Shown: positions 43,415-52,594 of the stretch, one piece after another | Numbering within the stretch: position 1 is the first letter of the stretch | How the letters are laid out: each line of letters starts with the position of its first letter | Assembly (NCBI RefSeq): GCF_000802385.1 | Contig: NZ_JTDN01000002.1 | Location: 992,001-1,056,000 of the forward strand | DNA: 64,000 nucleotides | Direction of reading: 5' to 3' | From: Croceibacterium mercuriale | Lineage (GTDB): Bacteria; Pseudomonadota; Alphaproteobacteria; Sphingomonadales; Sphingomonadaceae | Notes under the pieces: model-generated | Seen by the model: only the letters and a program-made list of their open reading frames with translations | Databases searched by the model: none | What the model was told of the DNA's origin: nothing | Program-made: the position numbers and the translations under genes

Positions 43415-43428
43415 TGGCGGAGACGGAG
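43415..43428 (+). other. Right attachment site within tRNA-Ser 3' end
   Basis: This is the 14-bp copy identical to 18776-18789; it contains the encoded CCA end and acceptor stem of tRNA-Ser(GCU), the integration target. Confidence 0.78.
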
Positions 43429-43505
43429 GGATTCGAACCCTCGGTACCCTGATAGAGTACGGTTCCTTAGCAGGGAACTGGTTTCAGCCACTCACCCACG
43501 TCTCC
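43415..43505 (-). tRNA. tRNA-Ser (anticodon GCU)
   Basis: The 91-nt gene has acceptor arms GGAGACG and CGTCTCC followed by discriminator G and encoded CCA. The anticodon stem is GTTCC/GGAAC with loop CTGCTAA (anticodon GCT). A long class II variable arm (CGTACTCTATCAGGGTACCG) and a T arm with GTTCGAAT complete it. It decodes AGC/AGU and is the insertion target of the island. Confidence 0.97.
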
Positions 43506-43689
43506 GGAAGCGGGGCCTATAACGAGGGGGGCGACGCCTATCAAGCGGCGTCTTTTCTGGTGATAGCGACCGCACGATGGCAGCGCGCGGGATGACATGG
43601 GCCGCGGGATGGCCGATCGGTCCGACCATTCCTGTCGCAGCCGCCTTGCAGGCTGCTCCAGCAGTTCAGCCATTCAGGAAACCGATTCG

Positions 43690-44814
43690 ATGCGTTTCAT
43701 CCACACCGCCGACTGGCAGCTGGGCAAGCCCTTCGCCAGCCTTCCGACCGAGGTTCGCAATGCGCTGGATGAGGCCCGGTTCGACGCAATCGACGCGATC
43801 GGCTGCGCTGCGGCAGCGCATGGGGCCGCGCATGTGCTGGTCGCCGGCGACGTGTTCGATACCGAGCATCCGTCCGAACGCACCATCGGCCAGGCGGTGC
43901 AGGCCATGGCCGCGCATCCGTGCCATTGGTGGCTGCTGCCCGGCAACCATGATTCGGCACGCAATGGCGGGCTGTGGGACCGGGTGGACCGCTGGGCAGG
44001 GCGGTTCCAGCAGGCGCGCATCACCTGCCTGCTGGAGGCCGTACCACACGAGCTGGAGCCCGGCGCCTGGCTGCTGCCCGCACCGCTGCTGCACCGGCAC
44101 AATCTGGACGATCCGACCGAGGCATTCGACCGGATGGAGACGCCGGCCGGTGCCCTGCGGATCGGCCTCGCGCATGGCTCGATCCGCGATTTCGGCTCCC
44201 GCGGGGAGGCGAACAATCTGCTCCCGCCCGATCGCGCCCGCCGCTCCGCGCTGGACTATCTCGCACTGGGTGACTGGCATGGCGCGCTGCAGGTGGATGA
44301 GCGCACCTGGTATGCCGGCACGCCCGAACCCGACCGGTTCGAGCGGGACGATCCCGGGCAGTGCCTCGCGGTGACGCTGTCCCCCGGTGCGCCGCCGCAG
44401 GTGGAGCGGGTGCGGACCGGCCGGTTCCAGTGGCTGCAACGCGACTGGCGGATCGATTCGGCGGCGGACCTGCTGGCGGAGACGGCCCGCCTGCTGGCGG
44501 CGGCAGACCCCGGCAACGCGCTGCTGCGGCTGACGCTGGCCGGCATGGTCACCATGGCGGACCGGCTGGCGATCCGTGACGCACTGGTGGACGATTTGGC
44601 GCACCGGCTGCGCCATCTGGACCTGCGCGAAGGCGGGCTGGTCGCCAGCCCCACGCCGGAGGATCTCGCCACCCTGCAGCGCGAAGGCATGCTGGGCCGG
44701 GCCGCCGCGCTGCTGCACGAGCGGATCGAGGCCGGCGGCAGCGATGCGCCGCTGGCGCGTCGCGCGCTGGAGCGGCTGTTCGTGGAAGCCGCCCGCGCAG
44801 GAGACAAGGCATGA
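43690..44814 (+). CDS. SbcD/YhaO-like DNA repair exonuclease (metallophosphoesterase)
   Basis: The 374-residue protein has the five calcineurin-like phosphoesterase motifs: HTADWQLGKPF at the start, VAGDVFDTEHP, LPGNHDSARNG, GLAHGS and LALGDWHG. The divergent C-terminal capping region is typical of the YhaO branch. With the downstream SMC-like ATPase it should form an SbcCD/Mre11-Rad50-type complex that processes DNA ends or hairpins. ATG 43690 starts the first motif; upstream in-frame codons run into the tRNA region. Confidence 0.87.
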   Translation: MRFIHTADWQLGKPFASLPTEVRNALDEARFDAIDAIGCAAAAHGAAHVLVAGDVFDTEHPSERTIGQAVQAMAAHPCHWWLLPGNHDSARNGGLWDRVDRWAGRFQQARITCLLEAVPHELEPGAWLLPAPLLHRHNLDDPTEAFDRMETPAGALRIGLAHGSIRDFGSRGEANNLLPPDRARRSALDYLALGDWHGALQVDERTWYAGTPEPDRFERDDPGQCLAVTLSPGAPPQVERVRTGRFQWLQRDWRIDSAADLLAETARLLAAADPGNALLRLTLAGMVTMADRLAIRDALVDDLAHRLRHLDLREGGLVASPTPEDLATLQREGMLGRAAALLHERIEAGGSDAPLARRALERLFVEAARAGDKA

Positions 44815-47429
44815 GCATGATCGTGCGCCGCGTGGCGCTGGACAACTTCCGCAAGTTTCGTGCCCGGCACGAGATCGCCGGCCTCGCCCCGGGGCTGAAC
44901 CTGGTGGTCGCGCCGAACGAGACAGGCAAGTCCACCCTGATGGAGGCGGTGCGCGCCGCCCTGTTCCTGCGGCACAAGTCCACGATCGCGCTGGTTCGCA
45001 GCTTCCAGCCGCACGGCGACGATGTGGCGCCGGAGGTGGAGCTGGACTTCACGATCGACGGTGCGCCGCATGCGCTGACCAAGCGGTTCCTGAAGAGTGC
45101 GAAGGTCGAACTAACCGGCCCCGGCGGACGGGTGCAGGGGGAAGCGGCGGAGCAGCGGCTGCAGGAACTGTTTGGTTTCGGGCAGCAATCGACGAAGCTG
45201 AACGCCGACACGATGGGCGCGCTGGGGCTGCTGTGGGTGCCGCAGGCAGAGGGTCTGGCGCCGGCGGTGCCGGGCGAGCTGGTGCGCAGCGGCCTCGGCG
45301 GTGCGTTGCAGGAAGAGACGGGCGCCCTGCTCGGCTCGGCCGCGTTCGATCGTGTTCGCTCGCAGGTCGACAAGGATTGCACGCGCTGGCTCACGAAGAC
45401 CCGCAAGCCGACCGGCGAGCTGAAGCAGGCGGCCGATGATGTGGCCCTGGCAGAGACCGAGCTGGCAGCAGCGGTCGCGGCACATGCCCGTCTGGAAGGG
45501 ACGTTCGACGAGCTGGAGCGCCGGCGCGAGGAGCTGCGGCTGCTGCGCGAGGAGCTGGCCGATCCGGAAGGGGCCGCGCGCCGGGCGGATCTGGCGAGCC
45601 AGCTGGAGCAGGCCCGCGCTGCCGCACAACTGCTCGCCACCGCCGACCAGCGGCTGGCGCGGACGGCGGCGGAGCGCGAGCGGCTGCAGAAGCTGGCCGA
45701 GCGGCAGGCGCAGCTGGTGCAGACGGAGGAACGCCACCGCGCCGACCTGGCGCGGGTGCAGGCGGAGCGGCAGGGACAAGGCGACACGCTGACGGCGCTG
45801 CGTGACCGGCTGGCCGCCGGCAATGCCGCCCGGGCGGAGGCGCGGACCATGCGCGATGCCGCCCGGCACGCCCTGGCCGCAGGGCAGGCGCAGGCTGCGG
45901 AACATGCGCGGGCGGAAGCCTTGCGCCGGGCGACGGACCGGCTGGCCACGTTGCAGGCGCTGGAAGCGGAACAGGCTGCCCTGGCGGAGCGCCCCGGACA
46001 GACGGTGGACCGGACGGTGCTGGAGGAACTGGCGGCGCTGGAAGGCGCGATGGTGCAGGCGCAGGCCGCGCTCGACGCCGGTGCGGCACGGGTCGAGTAT
46101 CAGGGGCCGGCTCCGCTGCTGGCGGACGGCGCGCCGCTGCCGCATGGCGAATGGCTGCTGACGAAGGAAGTGCGGCTCGACCTGGGTGATGGACGTACGC
46201 TGTGGCTGCGCCCGCCCGCCAGCCTGGCGGGAGCGGAGGCGCGGCTGGCCGAAGCCCGCGGCCGCCACTCGGCGCTGCTGGCGCAGCACGGCGCCCCCAA
46301 CCTGCCCGCGCTGCGTGAAGGCGATCGTATCGCACGGGAGGCTGCGGGTGAGCTGCGCGCCCTGACGGCGCGGATCGCCGCGGCGACCCCGGCCGACCCG
46401 CTGCTGGAGCTGACTGCCGGACCGGAAGCGCTGAAGCGCCTGCTGCAAGGGGCGGCGCCTGATGATGGGGGCGACACCGCGGCGCCGGACGTGCCGGCGC
46501 TGGCCCAGGCGCTGGACCGGGCGGAGCAGGCGCTGGCCGTGGCGGACGATCGCGCCGTCGCGTCCCAGGCCGCGCTGGACGAGGCGGCGACCGGCGACGG
46601 CCAATTGGCGATCGCCCAGGCGCGGGCGCAGACGGAGCTCGACCGGACCTGCGAGGAGCTGGCGGCGATCGCCGGCGACTGCGCCGACCTGCCCGTGCGC
46701 TTCGCCGCCGCCAATCAGGCGGAGGCGGAGGCACTGCTGGCCCACGACCAGGCCGGTCGCGCGGCGCAGGTGAGCGACGAGGGCGCGATCCGGCGCCAGA
46801 TCGAGCGCGCCGATCGCGAGCGTGCCGCGGCCGAAGCGAAGCGCGGCGAGCTGGAGCGCGCCATCGCCACGCTCGAGACCACGATCTCGCTGGAAGGCGA
46901 GAAGGGTCTCGGCGAGCGGCTGGCAACAGCCCGGCAGGAGGAGGCCGCCGCGCGGGCGTTGCTGGACCGGTTGCAGCTGGAGGCGGACACGGTCAGCCTG
47001 CTGCGCGACGTGCTGGACAGCGCGCGGGAGGAGCTGGGTCGCACGATCATCGGCCCGGTCGCCAAGCGCGCGGCGCGCCATATCGGGCGCATCCTGCCCG
47101 GCTGCGCGCCCAGCTTCGATGCGGCGCTGAGCCTCCAGGGCATCCATCGCAACGGGGTGGAGGAAGGCTGCGAGCACCTGTCCAGGGGGACACAGGAGCA
47201 GCTGGCCGTGCTGTCGCGCATGGCCTTCGCGGAAATGCTGGGGGAGCAGGGGCACCCGGTGTCGCTGGTGCTGGATGACCCGCTGGTCTGGTCGGACGAC
47301 CTCAGGCTGGATGCCATGATCGACCTGCTGGAAGAGGTCGCCGGGACCATGCAGGTCATCGTCCTGACCTGCCGCGAACGCGCGTTCCGCGGCATGGGCG
47401 GCAACCGGGTGGAACTGGTCGCCGCCTGA
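44811..47429 (+). CDS. SbcC/YhaN-like SMC-type ATPase
   Basis: The 872-residue protein has Walker A APNETGKST near residue 36. Long Ala/Glu/Arg/Gln coiled-coil arms occupy about residues 200-370 and 470-770. A C-terminal ABC signature (HLSRGTQEQLAVLSRMA) and Walker B (VSLVLDDPLVW) close the head. It is the partner of the preceding nuclease, with a 4-nt ATGA overlap. A zinc-hook CxxC is not evident in the middle of the coil, as in YhaN-type proteins. Confidence 0.87.
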   Translation: MSMIVRRVALDNFRKFRARHEIAGLAPGLNLVVAPNETGKSTLMEAVRAALFLRHKSTIALVRSFQPHGDDVAPEVELDFTIDGAPHALTKRFLKSAKVELTGPGGRVQGEAAEQRLQELFGFGQQSTKLNADTMGALGLLWVPQAEGLAPAVPGELVRSGLGGALQEETGALLGSAAFDRVRSQVDKDCTRWLTKTRKPTGELKQAADDVALAETELAAAVAAHARLEGTFDELERRREELRLLREELADPEGAARRADLASQLEQARAAAQLLATADQRLARTAAERERLQKLAERQAQLVQTEERHRADLARVQAERQGQGDTLTALRDRLAAGNAARAEARTMRDAARHALAAGQAQAAEHARAEALRRATDRLATLQALEAEQAALAERPGQTVDRTVLEELAALEGAMVQAQAALDAGAARVEYQGPAPLLADGAPLPHGEWLLTKEVRLDLGDGRTLWLRPPASLAGAEARLAEARGRHSALLAQHGAPNLPALREGDRIAREAAGELRALTARIAAATPADPLLELTAGPEALKRLLQGAAPDDGGDTAAPDVPALAQALDRAEQALAVADDRAVASQAALDEAATGDGQLAIAQARAQTELDRTCEELAAIAGDCADLPVRFAAANQAEAEALLAHDQAGRAAQVSDEGAIRRQIERADRERAAAEAKRGELERAIATLETTISLEGEKGLGERLATARQEEAAARALLDRLQLEADTVSLLRDVLDSAREELGRTIIGPVAKRAARHIGRILPGCAPSFDAALSLQGIHRNGVEEGCEHLSRGTQEQLAVLSRMAFAEMLGEQGHPVSLVLDDPLVWSDDLRLDAMIDLLEEVAGTMQVIVLTCRERAFRGMGGNRVELVAA

Positions 47430-47474
47430 TCCTGGCCGCCCCGGTGCCATGCAGCGGCCGGGGCGGGTAACGGA

Positions 47475-48542
47475 TTACTCTGCCGCCTGCATCCCGGCGC
47501 GGCCGAACAGGCCCAGATCGTCGTCGGTCGACAGCACGGCGTCCTCCACCTCGTTGGCGGCCTTGGCCTTCTGCCGCTGGTCGAAGCTGGACCACACCTC
47601 GTTCCAGTTGCCGCGCGTCGCGGCCTTGGAATATTCTGTGGCCCGCTGCTCGAAGAAGTTGGCATGTTCCACGCCGTTCAGCAGCGGGGTCAGCCAGGGC
47701 AGGGGATGCTCGTCGATCAGGTAGATCGGCTTCAGGCCCAGCTGCGTCAGGCGCCAGTCCGCGATGTAGCGGATGTACTTCTTGATCTCCTTGGGCGTCA
47801 TGCCCTGCACCGGGCCCATCTCGAAGGCCAGGTCGATGAAGGCGTCTTCCAGCCGGATGGTGGTCTGGCACACATCGGCGATGTCGTCCTTCACCGCCTT
47901 GGTCAGGCAGTCGCGTTCCTGCGTGAAGGCGTGGAACATGCGGGTGATGCCTTCGCAGTGCAGGCTCTCGTCGCGCACCGACCAGCTGACGATCTGCCCC
48001 ATCCCCTTCATCTTGTTGAAGCGCGGGAAGTTCATCAGCATGGCGAAGCTGGCGAACAGCTGCACGCCTTCGGTGAAGCCGCCGAACATGGCCAGGGTGC
48101 GGGCGATATCCTCGTCATTGTCGACGCTGAACCGCTGCATGTAGTCATGCTTGTCGCGCATCTCGTCATAATCGAGGAAGGCGCCATATTCGCTTTCCGG
48201 CATGCCGATCGTGTCGAGCAGGTGGGAATAGGCCGCGATGTGGACCGTTTCCATGTTGCTGAACGCCGTCAGCATCATCTTGATCTCGGTCGGCTTGAAC
48301 ACCCGGCCATACTTCTCGTGGTAGCAGTCCTGCACCTCGACGTCGGCCTGCGTGAAGAAGCGGAAGATCTGCGTCAGCAGGTTGCGCTCGTGATCGGACA
48401 GCTTCTGCGCCCAGTCGCGGCAATCCTCGCCCAGTGGCACCTCTTCCGGCAGCCAGTGCAGCTGCTGCTGGCGCTTCCAGAAATCGTAGGCCCACGGATA
48501 CTCGAACGGCTTGTAGGTCTTGCGGGATTCGAGAAGGGACAT
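47475..48542 (-). CDS. nrdB: Ribonucleoside-diphosphate reductase beta subunit (class Ia)
   Basis: NrdB houses the diiron-tyrosyl radical used by NrdA to make deoxynucleotides. The 355 residues include iron ligands in TQADVEVQDCYHEKY, FSNMETVHIAAYSHLL and VRDESLHCEGITRMFHAF. Length is normal. nrdA is not adjacent in the window. A candidate NrdR box lies upstream at 48616-48631. Confidence 0.96.
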   Translation of the reverse strand: MSLLESRKTYKPFEYPWAYDFWKRQQQLHWLPEEVPLGEDCRDWAQKLSDHERNLLTQIFRFFTQADVEVQDCYHEKYGRVFKPTEIKMMLTAFSNMETVHIAAYSHLLDTIGMPESEYGAFLDYDEMRDKHDYMQRFSVDNDEDIARTLAMFGGFTEGVQLFASFAMLMNFPRFNKMKGMGQIVSWSVRDESLHCEGITRMFHAFTQERDCLTKAVKDDIADVCQTTIRLEDAFIDLAFEMGPVQGMTPKEIKKYIRYIADWRLTQLGLKPIYLIDEHPLPWLTPLLNGVEHANFFEQRATEYSKAATRGNWNEVWSSFDQRQKAKAANEVEDAVLSTDDDLGLFGRAGMQAAE

Positions 48543-48615
48543 GGGACAAGCCTTGTGGTCTGCAGCGCGGAAGCCGGGTGGTGGGCACCACCTGATGTGG
48601 TCTGGCGTCTGCAGC

Positions 48616-48631
48616 TAGCAAGATATTGTGG
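48616..48631 (-). promoter_or_regulatory. Candidate NrdR box upstream of nrdB
   Basis: Minus-strand CAATATCTTG matches the NrdR core CwAtATaTwG at nine of ten positions, 74 nt before the nrdB start. The usual second box about 31 bp away was not found. Confidence 0.4.
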
Positions 48632-48727
48632 TGCGTGACAGACGAATGATTCGATCACAGGATAGGCTGCCCGGGCGGTCGGGCGAAGCGCAGCCGGTTC
48701 GCAGCTGTTGGCAAAGCTGTGGACGAA

Positions 48728-50272
48728 TCAGTCGCCTGCGATCTGCTCGTCCAGCCATTCCGCCGCCGCCTCCGGGCTGCGCTTGTCCAGCGGGCGGTCC
48801 ACCGAGTAGTTCGCCTCTCGCATCGCCTCCACCCCGATTGCCCCTACCAGCGGGCGCAGCGCTGCCAGCAACCGCTCGTCACTGGCGCGGGCCGGCGTGA
48901 CCAGCAGCACTGCGTCATAGGCAGGCAGGGCGCCCGCCGGATCGGCCAGCACCAGCAGGTCGTCCGCCGCGATCCGCCCGTCGGAGGAAAAGGCGCTGAT
49001 CACGTCCGCCTCCCCGCCCGCCAGCGCGTCATACATGAAGGTCGGCGCAAAGGTGCGGCGTCGCGCGGCGCCCAGCCCGTAGGCATTGCTCACCGCGGCC
49101 CATTCCGGTCGGCGGAAGAACTCCAGGTCGCTGCCGATCGTCACCCGGCCGGCGACCCGCCCCAGATCGGCCAGCGAGGCGACGCCCAGCTCGGCGGCAC
49201 GCGGCCGGCGCATGGCCAGGGCATAGGCGTTCTCGAACCCCAGTGCCCCCAGCACCAGCGTGCCGCTGGTGTCCTGTTCCCAGCGGGTGATCTCGCGGTT
49301 CATCTGCGCGGCCGGCGGATTGCCGTCCCGCTTCATCTCGTTGGCCCACAAGGTGCCGCCGTAATCGACATACAGGTCGATTGCCCCGCTGGTCAGCGCG
49401 CGGTGGATCACCGCCGATCCCAGCCCCTCGCGGTAGGCGACGCGGTACCCGGCCGCTTCCAGCCGCCGCCCGATCAGCCGGGCGAGGATGTACTGTTCGG
49501 AGAAGTTCTTGGCGCCGATCGTGATCACCTCGCCGCGCTCCCCCGTCCCCAAGCGCGGCACCACCAGCGCAGCGGCGAGGCCGGCGGCGAGCAGCGCCAG
49601 CGCCGTCCACACCAGCGCGGGCCGCCGGAAGGCGAGGCCCCGCTCGACCGTGCCGAACAGGCCGTCGGCGGTCAGCGCCAGGCCGGCGGAGGCGACACAG
49701 CCGGCCAGCACCAGCGACCAGTCCTGCACCTGCAGCCCGGCGAAGATCGGATCGCCCAGGCTCTGCTGTCCGATAGTGGTGGCCAGCGTGGCCGCACCGA
49801 CCGTCCACACCGCGGCGGTGCGGATCCCGGCCATGATGAAGGGCGCGGCCAGCGGCGCCTCCACCAGTCGCAGCCGCTGCCAACGGGTCATCCCCAGCGC
49901 ATCGGCCGCCTCCAGCACGCCGCGGTCGAGCTGCGCCAGCGCGGTCACCGCATTGCGCAGGATCGGCAACAGCGCATAGAGCGCCAGCGCCAGCAGCGCG
50001 GGCAGGAAGCCGAGCGTCGGTAATCCCTCGCCCAGGATCGGGCGCAGGGCCAGCAGGATGGGGAAGAACAGCGCCAGCAGCGCCAGGGCCGGGATCGTCT
50101 GCACCAGCCCGGCAAAGCCCAGCACCAGCCGGCTGACATGCGCCGAACGGCCGGCCCACACCGCCAGCGGCAGGGCCACCGCGATCCCCAGCAGCAGCGC
50201 GGCCGCCACCAGCACGACATGCGCCGCGACCACCGGGCCGAGACCGGCCAGCGCCGCCAGCACCCCGTTCAT
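48728..50272 (-). CDS. Osmoprotectant/glycine-betaine ABC transporter, fused permease and substrate-binding protein
   Basis: The 514-residue protein has an OpuCB/ProW-type permease in the first ~215 residues: about five helices and the loop AADALGMTRWQRLRLVEAPL that docks the ATPase. After a further helix comes an OpuCC/QAT-type substrate-binding domain (ITIGAKNFSEQYILARLIGR, YVDYGGTLW). Fusion tethers the binding protein to the channel. Its start overlaps the ATPase stop by 4 nt. ATG 50272 is chosen; in-frame sequence upstream lies in the ATPase gene. Confidence 0.88.
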   Translation of the reverse strand: MNGVLAALAGLGPVVAAHVVLVAAALLLGIAVALPLAVWAGRSAHVSRLVLGFAGLVQTIPALALLALFFPILLALRPILGEGLPTLGFLPALLALALYALLPILRNAVTALAQLDRGVLEAADALGMTRWQRLRLVEAPLAAPFIMAGIRTAAVWTVGAATLATTIGQQSLGDPIFAGLQVQDWSLVLAGCVASAGLALTADGLFGTVERGLAFRRPALVWTALALLAAGLAAALVVPRLGTGERGEVITIGAKNFSEQYILARLIGRRLEAAGYRVAYREGLGSAVIHRALTSGAIDLYVDYGGTLWANEMKRDGNPPAAQMNREITRWEQDTSGTLVLGALGFENAYALAMRRPRAAELGVASLADLGRVAGRVTIGSDLEFFRRPEWAAVSNAYGLGAARRRTFAPTFMYDALAGGEADVISAFSSDGRIAADDLLVLADPAGALPAYDAVLLVTPARASDERLLAALRPLVGAIGVEAMREANYSVDRPLDKRSPEAAAEWLDEQIAGD

Positions 50273-51045
50273 GCGCCGCCTCCCGCCAGCCGGCGTGCCT
50301 GCTCCCGCGGGACGGCGACCAGCGCCTGCGCCTGTGCGCCGCCAGCACCCGCCAGCAACGCGGATGGCGTTTCGTCCGCCACGACCCGGCCACGATCCAG
50401 CACCACCACGCGGTCGCACAGCAGCAGCGCCTCCGCCATGTCATGCGTCACAAGCACGGTGGTGAGGTCCAGTTCGTCATGCAGGCTGCGCACCTGCCGG
50501 CCCAGCGCATCGCGGGTGATGGGGTCGAGCGCGCCGAACGGTTCGTCCAGCAGCATCAGCGGAGGGCTGGTAGCCAGTGCGCGGGCGATGCCGACGCGCT
50601 GCTGCTGGCCGCCGGACAGCTGCGCCGGCATCCGGCTGGCCAGGTCCGCCGGCAATTGCACCAGCGCCAGCAACTCCGCCACCCGGCCCTGCGCGACAGG
50701 CGCGCCCTGGATGCGCGGGCCGATCGCGATGTTTTCCGCCACGGTCAGATGCGGGAACAGGCCGATTGCCTGGAACACGAAGCCGACCCGCCGACGCAAC
50801 GCCACCAGCGGCAGGCTTGCGACATCCAGTCCGTCCAGCATCACGCGCCCGCCGGTCGGCTCGGCCAGGCGGTTCACGGTGCGCAGCAGGGTCGACTTGC
50901 CCGATCCGGATGCGCCGACCAGCGCCACGAAGCTGCCGCGACCGATGTCCAGGGTCACGCCATCGACGGCGGCAACGGCGCCAAAATGCCGGCTTGTCCC
51001 GTCGAAACGCAGCATCGCAGTTCCGCCCCGATCGATTGCAGCCAT
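50269..51045 (-). CDS. Osmoprotectant/glycine-betaine ABC transporter ATPase
   Basis: The 258-residue ATPase has Walker A GASGSGKST, signature LSGGQQQRVGIARAL and Walker B LMLLDEPFGALDP. It lacks the C-terminal CBS pair of OpuAA/OpuCA, so cystathionine-domain ionic-strength sensing is absent. The start could be ATG 51045 or ATG 51015; the latter opens the ABC fold directly. Confidence 0.88.
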   Translation of the reverse strand: MAAIDRGGTAMLRFDGTSRHFGAVAAVDGVTLDIGRGSFVALVGASGSGKSTLLRTVNRLAEPTGGRVMLDGLDVASLPLVALRRRVGFVFQAIGLFPHLTVAENIAIGPRIQGAPVAQGRVAELLALVQLPADLASRMPAQLSGGQQQRVGIARALATSPPLMLLDEPFGALDPITRDALGRQVRSLHDELDLTTVLVTHDMAEALLLCDRVVVLDRGRVVADETPSALLAGAGGAQAQALVAVPREQARRLAGGGA

Positions 51046-51097
51046 CATCCGGAGCCTAGCCGCGTCGGTGGCACAAAGCCACCATGCCGCCGCATGG

Positions 51098-52594
51098 TCA
51101 GGGGGTGATGCAGGCCTTCGCCACGACCAGTTCGCACACCAGCCCGCCGGGTTCGAACCGGCGTTGCCAGCTGCCGCCAAGCTGGCCAGTGATGCTCATT
51201 TCCACCAGCCGCGATCCGAAACCGTCGATCCGCCCTTCGGCCTGGGCGGGCGGGCCACCATGCTCGGTCCAGCGCAGCAGCAGCGTGTCGCCCTGGTCGT
51301 CGATCGTCAGGTCCACATGCCCCTCGTCCGCACCCAGCGCGCCATACTTTGCGGAGTTGGTCGCCAGTTCATGGAACACCAGCGCCAGCGGCGTGGCCGC
51401 GCGGGCGGCAATGGCGGCATCGTCGCCCACCACCAGCACGCGCTGCTCCCCGGCGGACATGTACGGGCTGAACAGGTCGCCCAGCAGACCCAGCAGGCTG
51501 TTGCGATGGTCCGCGCCGGTCGGGCGGACATAATCATGCGCCCGGCCCAGCGCGCGGATCGTGCCGGTCAGCTCGTCCGCGAAGCCCTTGTGCTCGGGCT
51601 GCTTGCGCGCGGACAGGGAGATCAGCCCCGCCACCACGGCGAAGATGTTCTTGATCCGGTGCGACAGCTCGCGCGCCAGCAGGTCGTTGTTCTCCGACTC
51701 GCGATGCATCGAATCGATGTCGGTCGCGGTGCCGAACCAGCGGATGACGCGTCCATTGTCGTCCCGCGCAGGCGCGGCGCGCGACATGACCCAGCGATAT
51801 TCGCCATCATGCCGCCGCACCCGATGCTCGATCTCGTACGGCTCCCCGGTGCGGATCGCTTCCTCCCACCGCGCCTTGCAGCCGGCCAGGTCGTCCGCAT
51901 GCACGGCGGAACTGGCGGTCAGCGTGGCCAGACCGGTGAAGTCCTGCATCTGCCGGTTGAAGTAGTCGAAATTGCCGTCGGCATCGGCGGACCAGACCAG
52001 CGCGGGCACGCTGTCGGCCAGCGCGCGCACCAGGAACTCGCGCCGCTCCGCCTGCAGCACGGCGCGCATCTCGTCGCGGCGGGCGTTCAGCCGGCGCATG
52101 ACCGCCTGGGCCAGCACGGCCAGCCCGTCCTGCTGGAAGCGGGTCAGCCCCTGCGGACGCGCGGCGCTGTCGATCACGCACAGCGATCCCAGCGGGGCGC
52201 CATCATCGCTGACCAGCGGATGGCCGGCATAGAAGCGGATGTCCGGCGCGCCGGTGACCAGCCCGTTGTCGAAGAAGCGCGGGTCCTGCGTCGCATCGGG
52301 CACCTGCATCACGCTGCGCTGATGCATGGCGTGGGCGCAGAAGGACTGGTCGCGCGGGGTCTGTGCCACCGGCAGGCCGGTGCGCGCCAGGAAGGCCTGC
52401 GTGTCGGCCTTGACCAGGCTGACAAGAGAGATCGGCGTGGCGCACAGCTGCGCGGCAAAGCGGACGATCGCATCCAGCTCCGCATCGCCTGTCAGCGCAT
52501 CGCTGCCGAAGGAGGCAAGCTCCGCCAGCCGCTCCTCTTCGCCCATCGGCACGGGCTGGCTCGACGGCCACGGTTCGGATTGCGGGGTTTTCAA
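51098..52594 (-). CDS. GAF-PAS HWE-family sensor histidine kinase
   Basis: The 498-residue cytoplasmic kinase has an N-terminal GAF domain (about residues 30-170, QSFCAHAMHQ, GHPLVSDDGAPLGSLCVID). A PAS/PAC domain follows (about 190-310, WSADADGNFDYFNRQMQDFTG, WFGTATDID). The HWE kinase core has phospho-accepting His in ARELSHRIKNIFAV, FHELATNSAKYGAL and the LRWTEHGG motif. HWE kinases in Alphaproteobacteria often feed the PhyR/EcfG general stress response. The start is probably TTG 52594, which has GGAG 9 nt upstream; ATG 52546 is the alternative. It diverges from the isovaleryl-CoA dehydrogenase gene. Confidence 0.86.
   Translation of the reverse strand: MKTPQSEPWPSSQPVPMGEEERLAELASFGSDALTGDAELDAIVRFAAQLCATPISLVSLVKADTQAFLARTGLPVAQTPRDQSFCAHAMHQRSVMQVPDATQDPRFFDNGLVTGAPDIRFYAGHPLVSDDGAPLGSLCVIDSAARPQGLTRFQQDGLAVLAQAVMRRLNARRDEMRAVLQAERREFLVRALADSVPALVWSADADGNFDYFNRQMQDFTGLATLTASSAVHADDLAGCKARWEEAIRTGEPYEIEHRVRRHDGEYRWVMSRAAPARDDNGRVIRWFGTATDIDSMHRESENNDLLARELSHRIKNIFAVVAGLISLSARKQPEHKGFADELTGTIRALGRAHDYVRPTGADHRNSLLGLLGDLFSPYMSAGEQRVLVVGDDAAIAARAATPLALVFHELATNSAKYGALGADEGHVDLTIDDQGDTLLLRWTEHGGPPAQAEGRIDGFGSRLVEMSITGQLGGSWQRRFEPGGLVCELVVAKACITP

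Larger units (their letters stand above)
18776..43428. mobile_element. Integrated island at tRNA-Ser(GCU), satellite- or prophage-like
   Basis: The element is bounded by a 14-bp direct repeat equal to the 3' end of tRNA-Ser(GCU) including CCA. It contains a P4-type integrase, AlpA-like regulator, Toprim primase-like protein, RecA-fold ATPase, iteron-like repeats, a DUF2280 terminase-small-like gene, two IS elements and several candidate defence genes. No capsid, tail, portal or conjugation genes were seen. Base composition is visibly more AT-rich in parts (20.2-21.9 kb and 30.6-36.9 kb) than the flanks. The integrase sits at the end away from the intact tRNA, which is unusual for such islands. 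Confidence 0.75.

Noticed and set aside
45111-47450. 779-codon minus-strand open frame
   Set aside because: Antisense to the SbcC-like ATPase, which has Walker and signature motifs; the minus frame is Arg/Gln/Leu-rich without domains.
48581-48600. Second NrdR box near nrdB
   Set aside because: The sequence at the expected spacing is GC-rich (CACCTGATGTGG) and does not match the AT-rich core.
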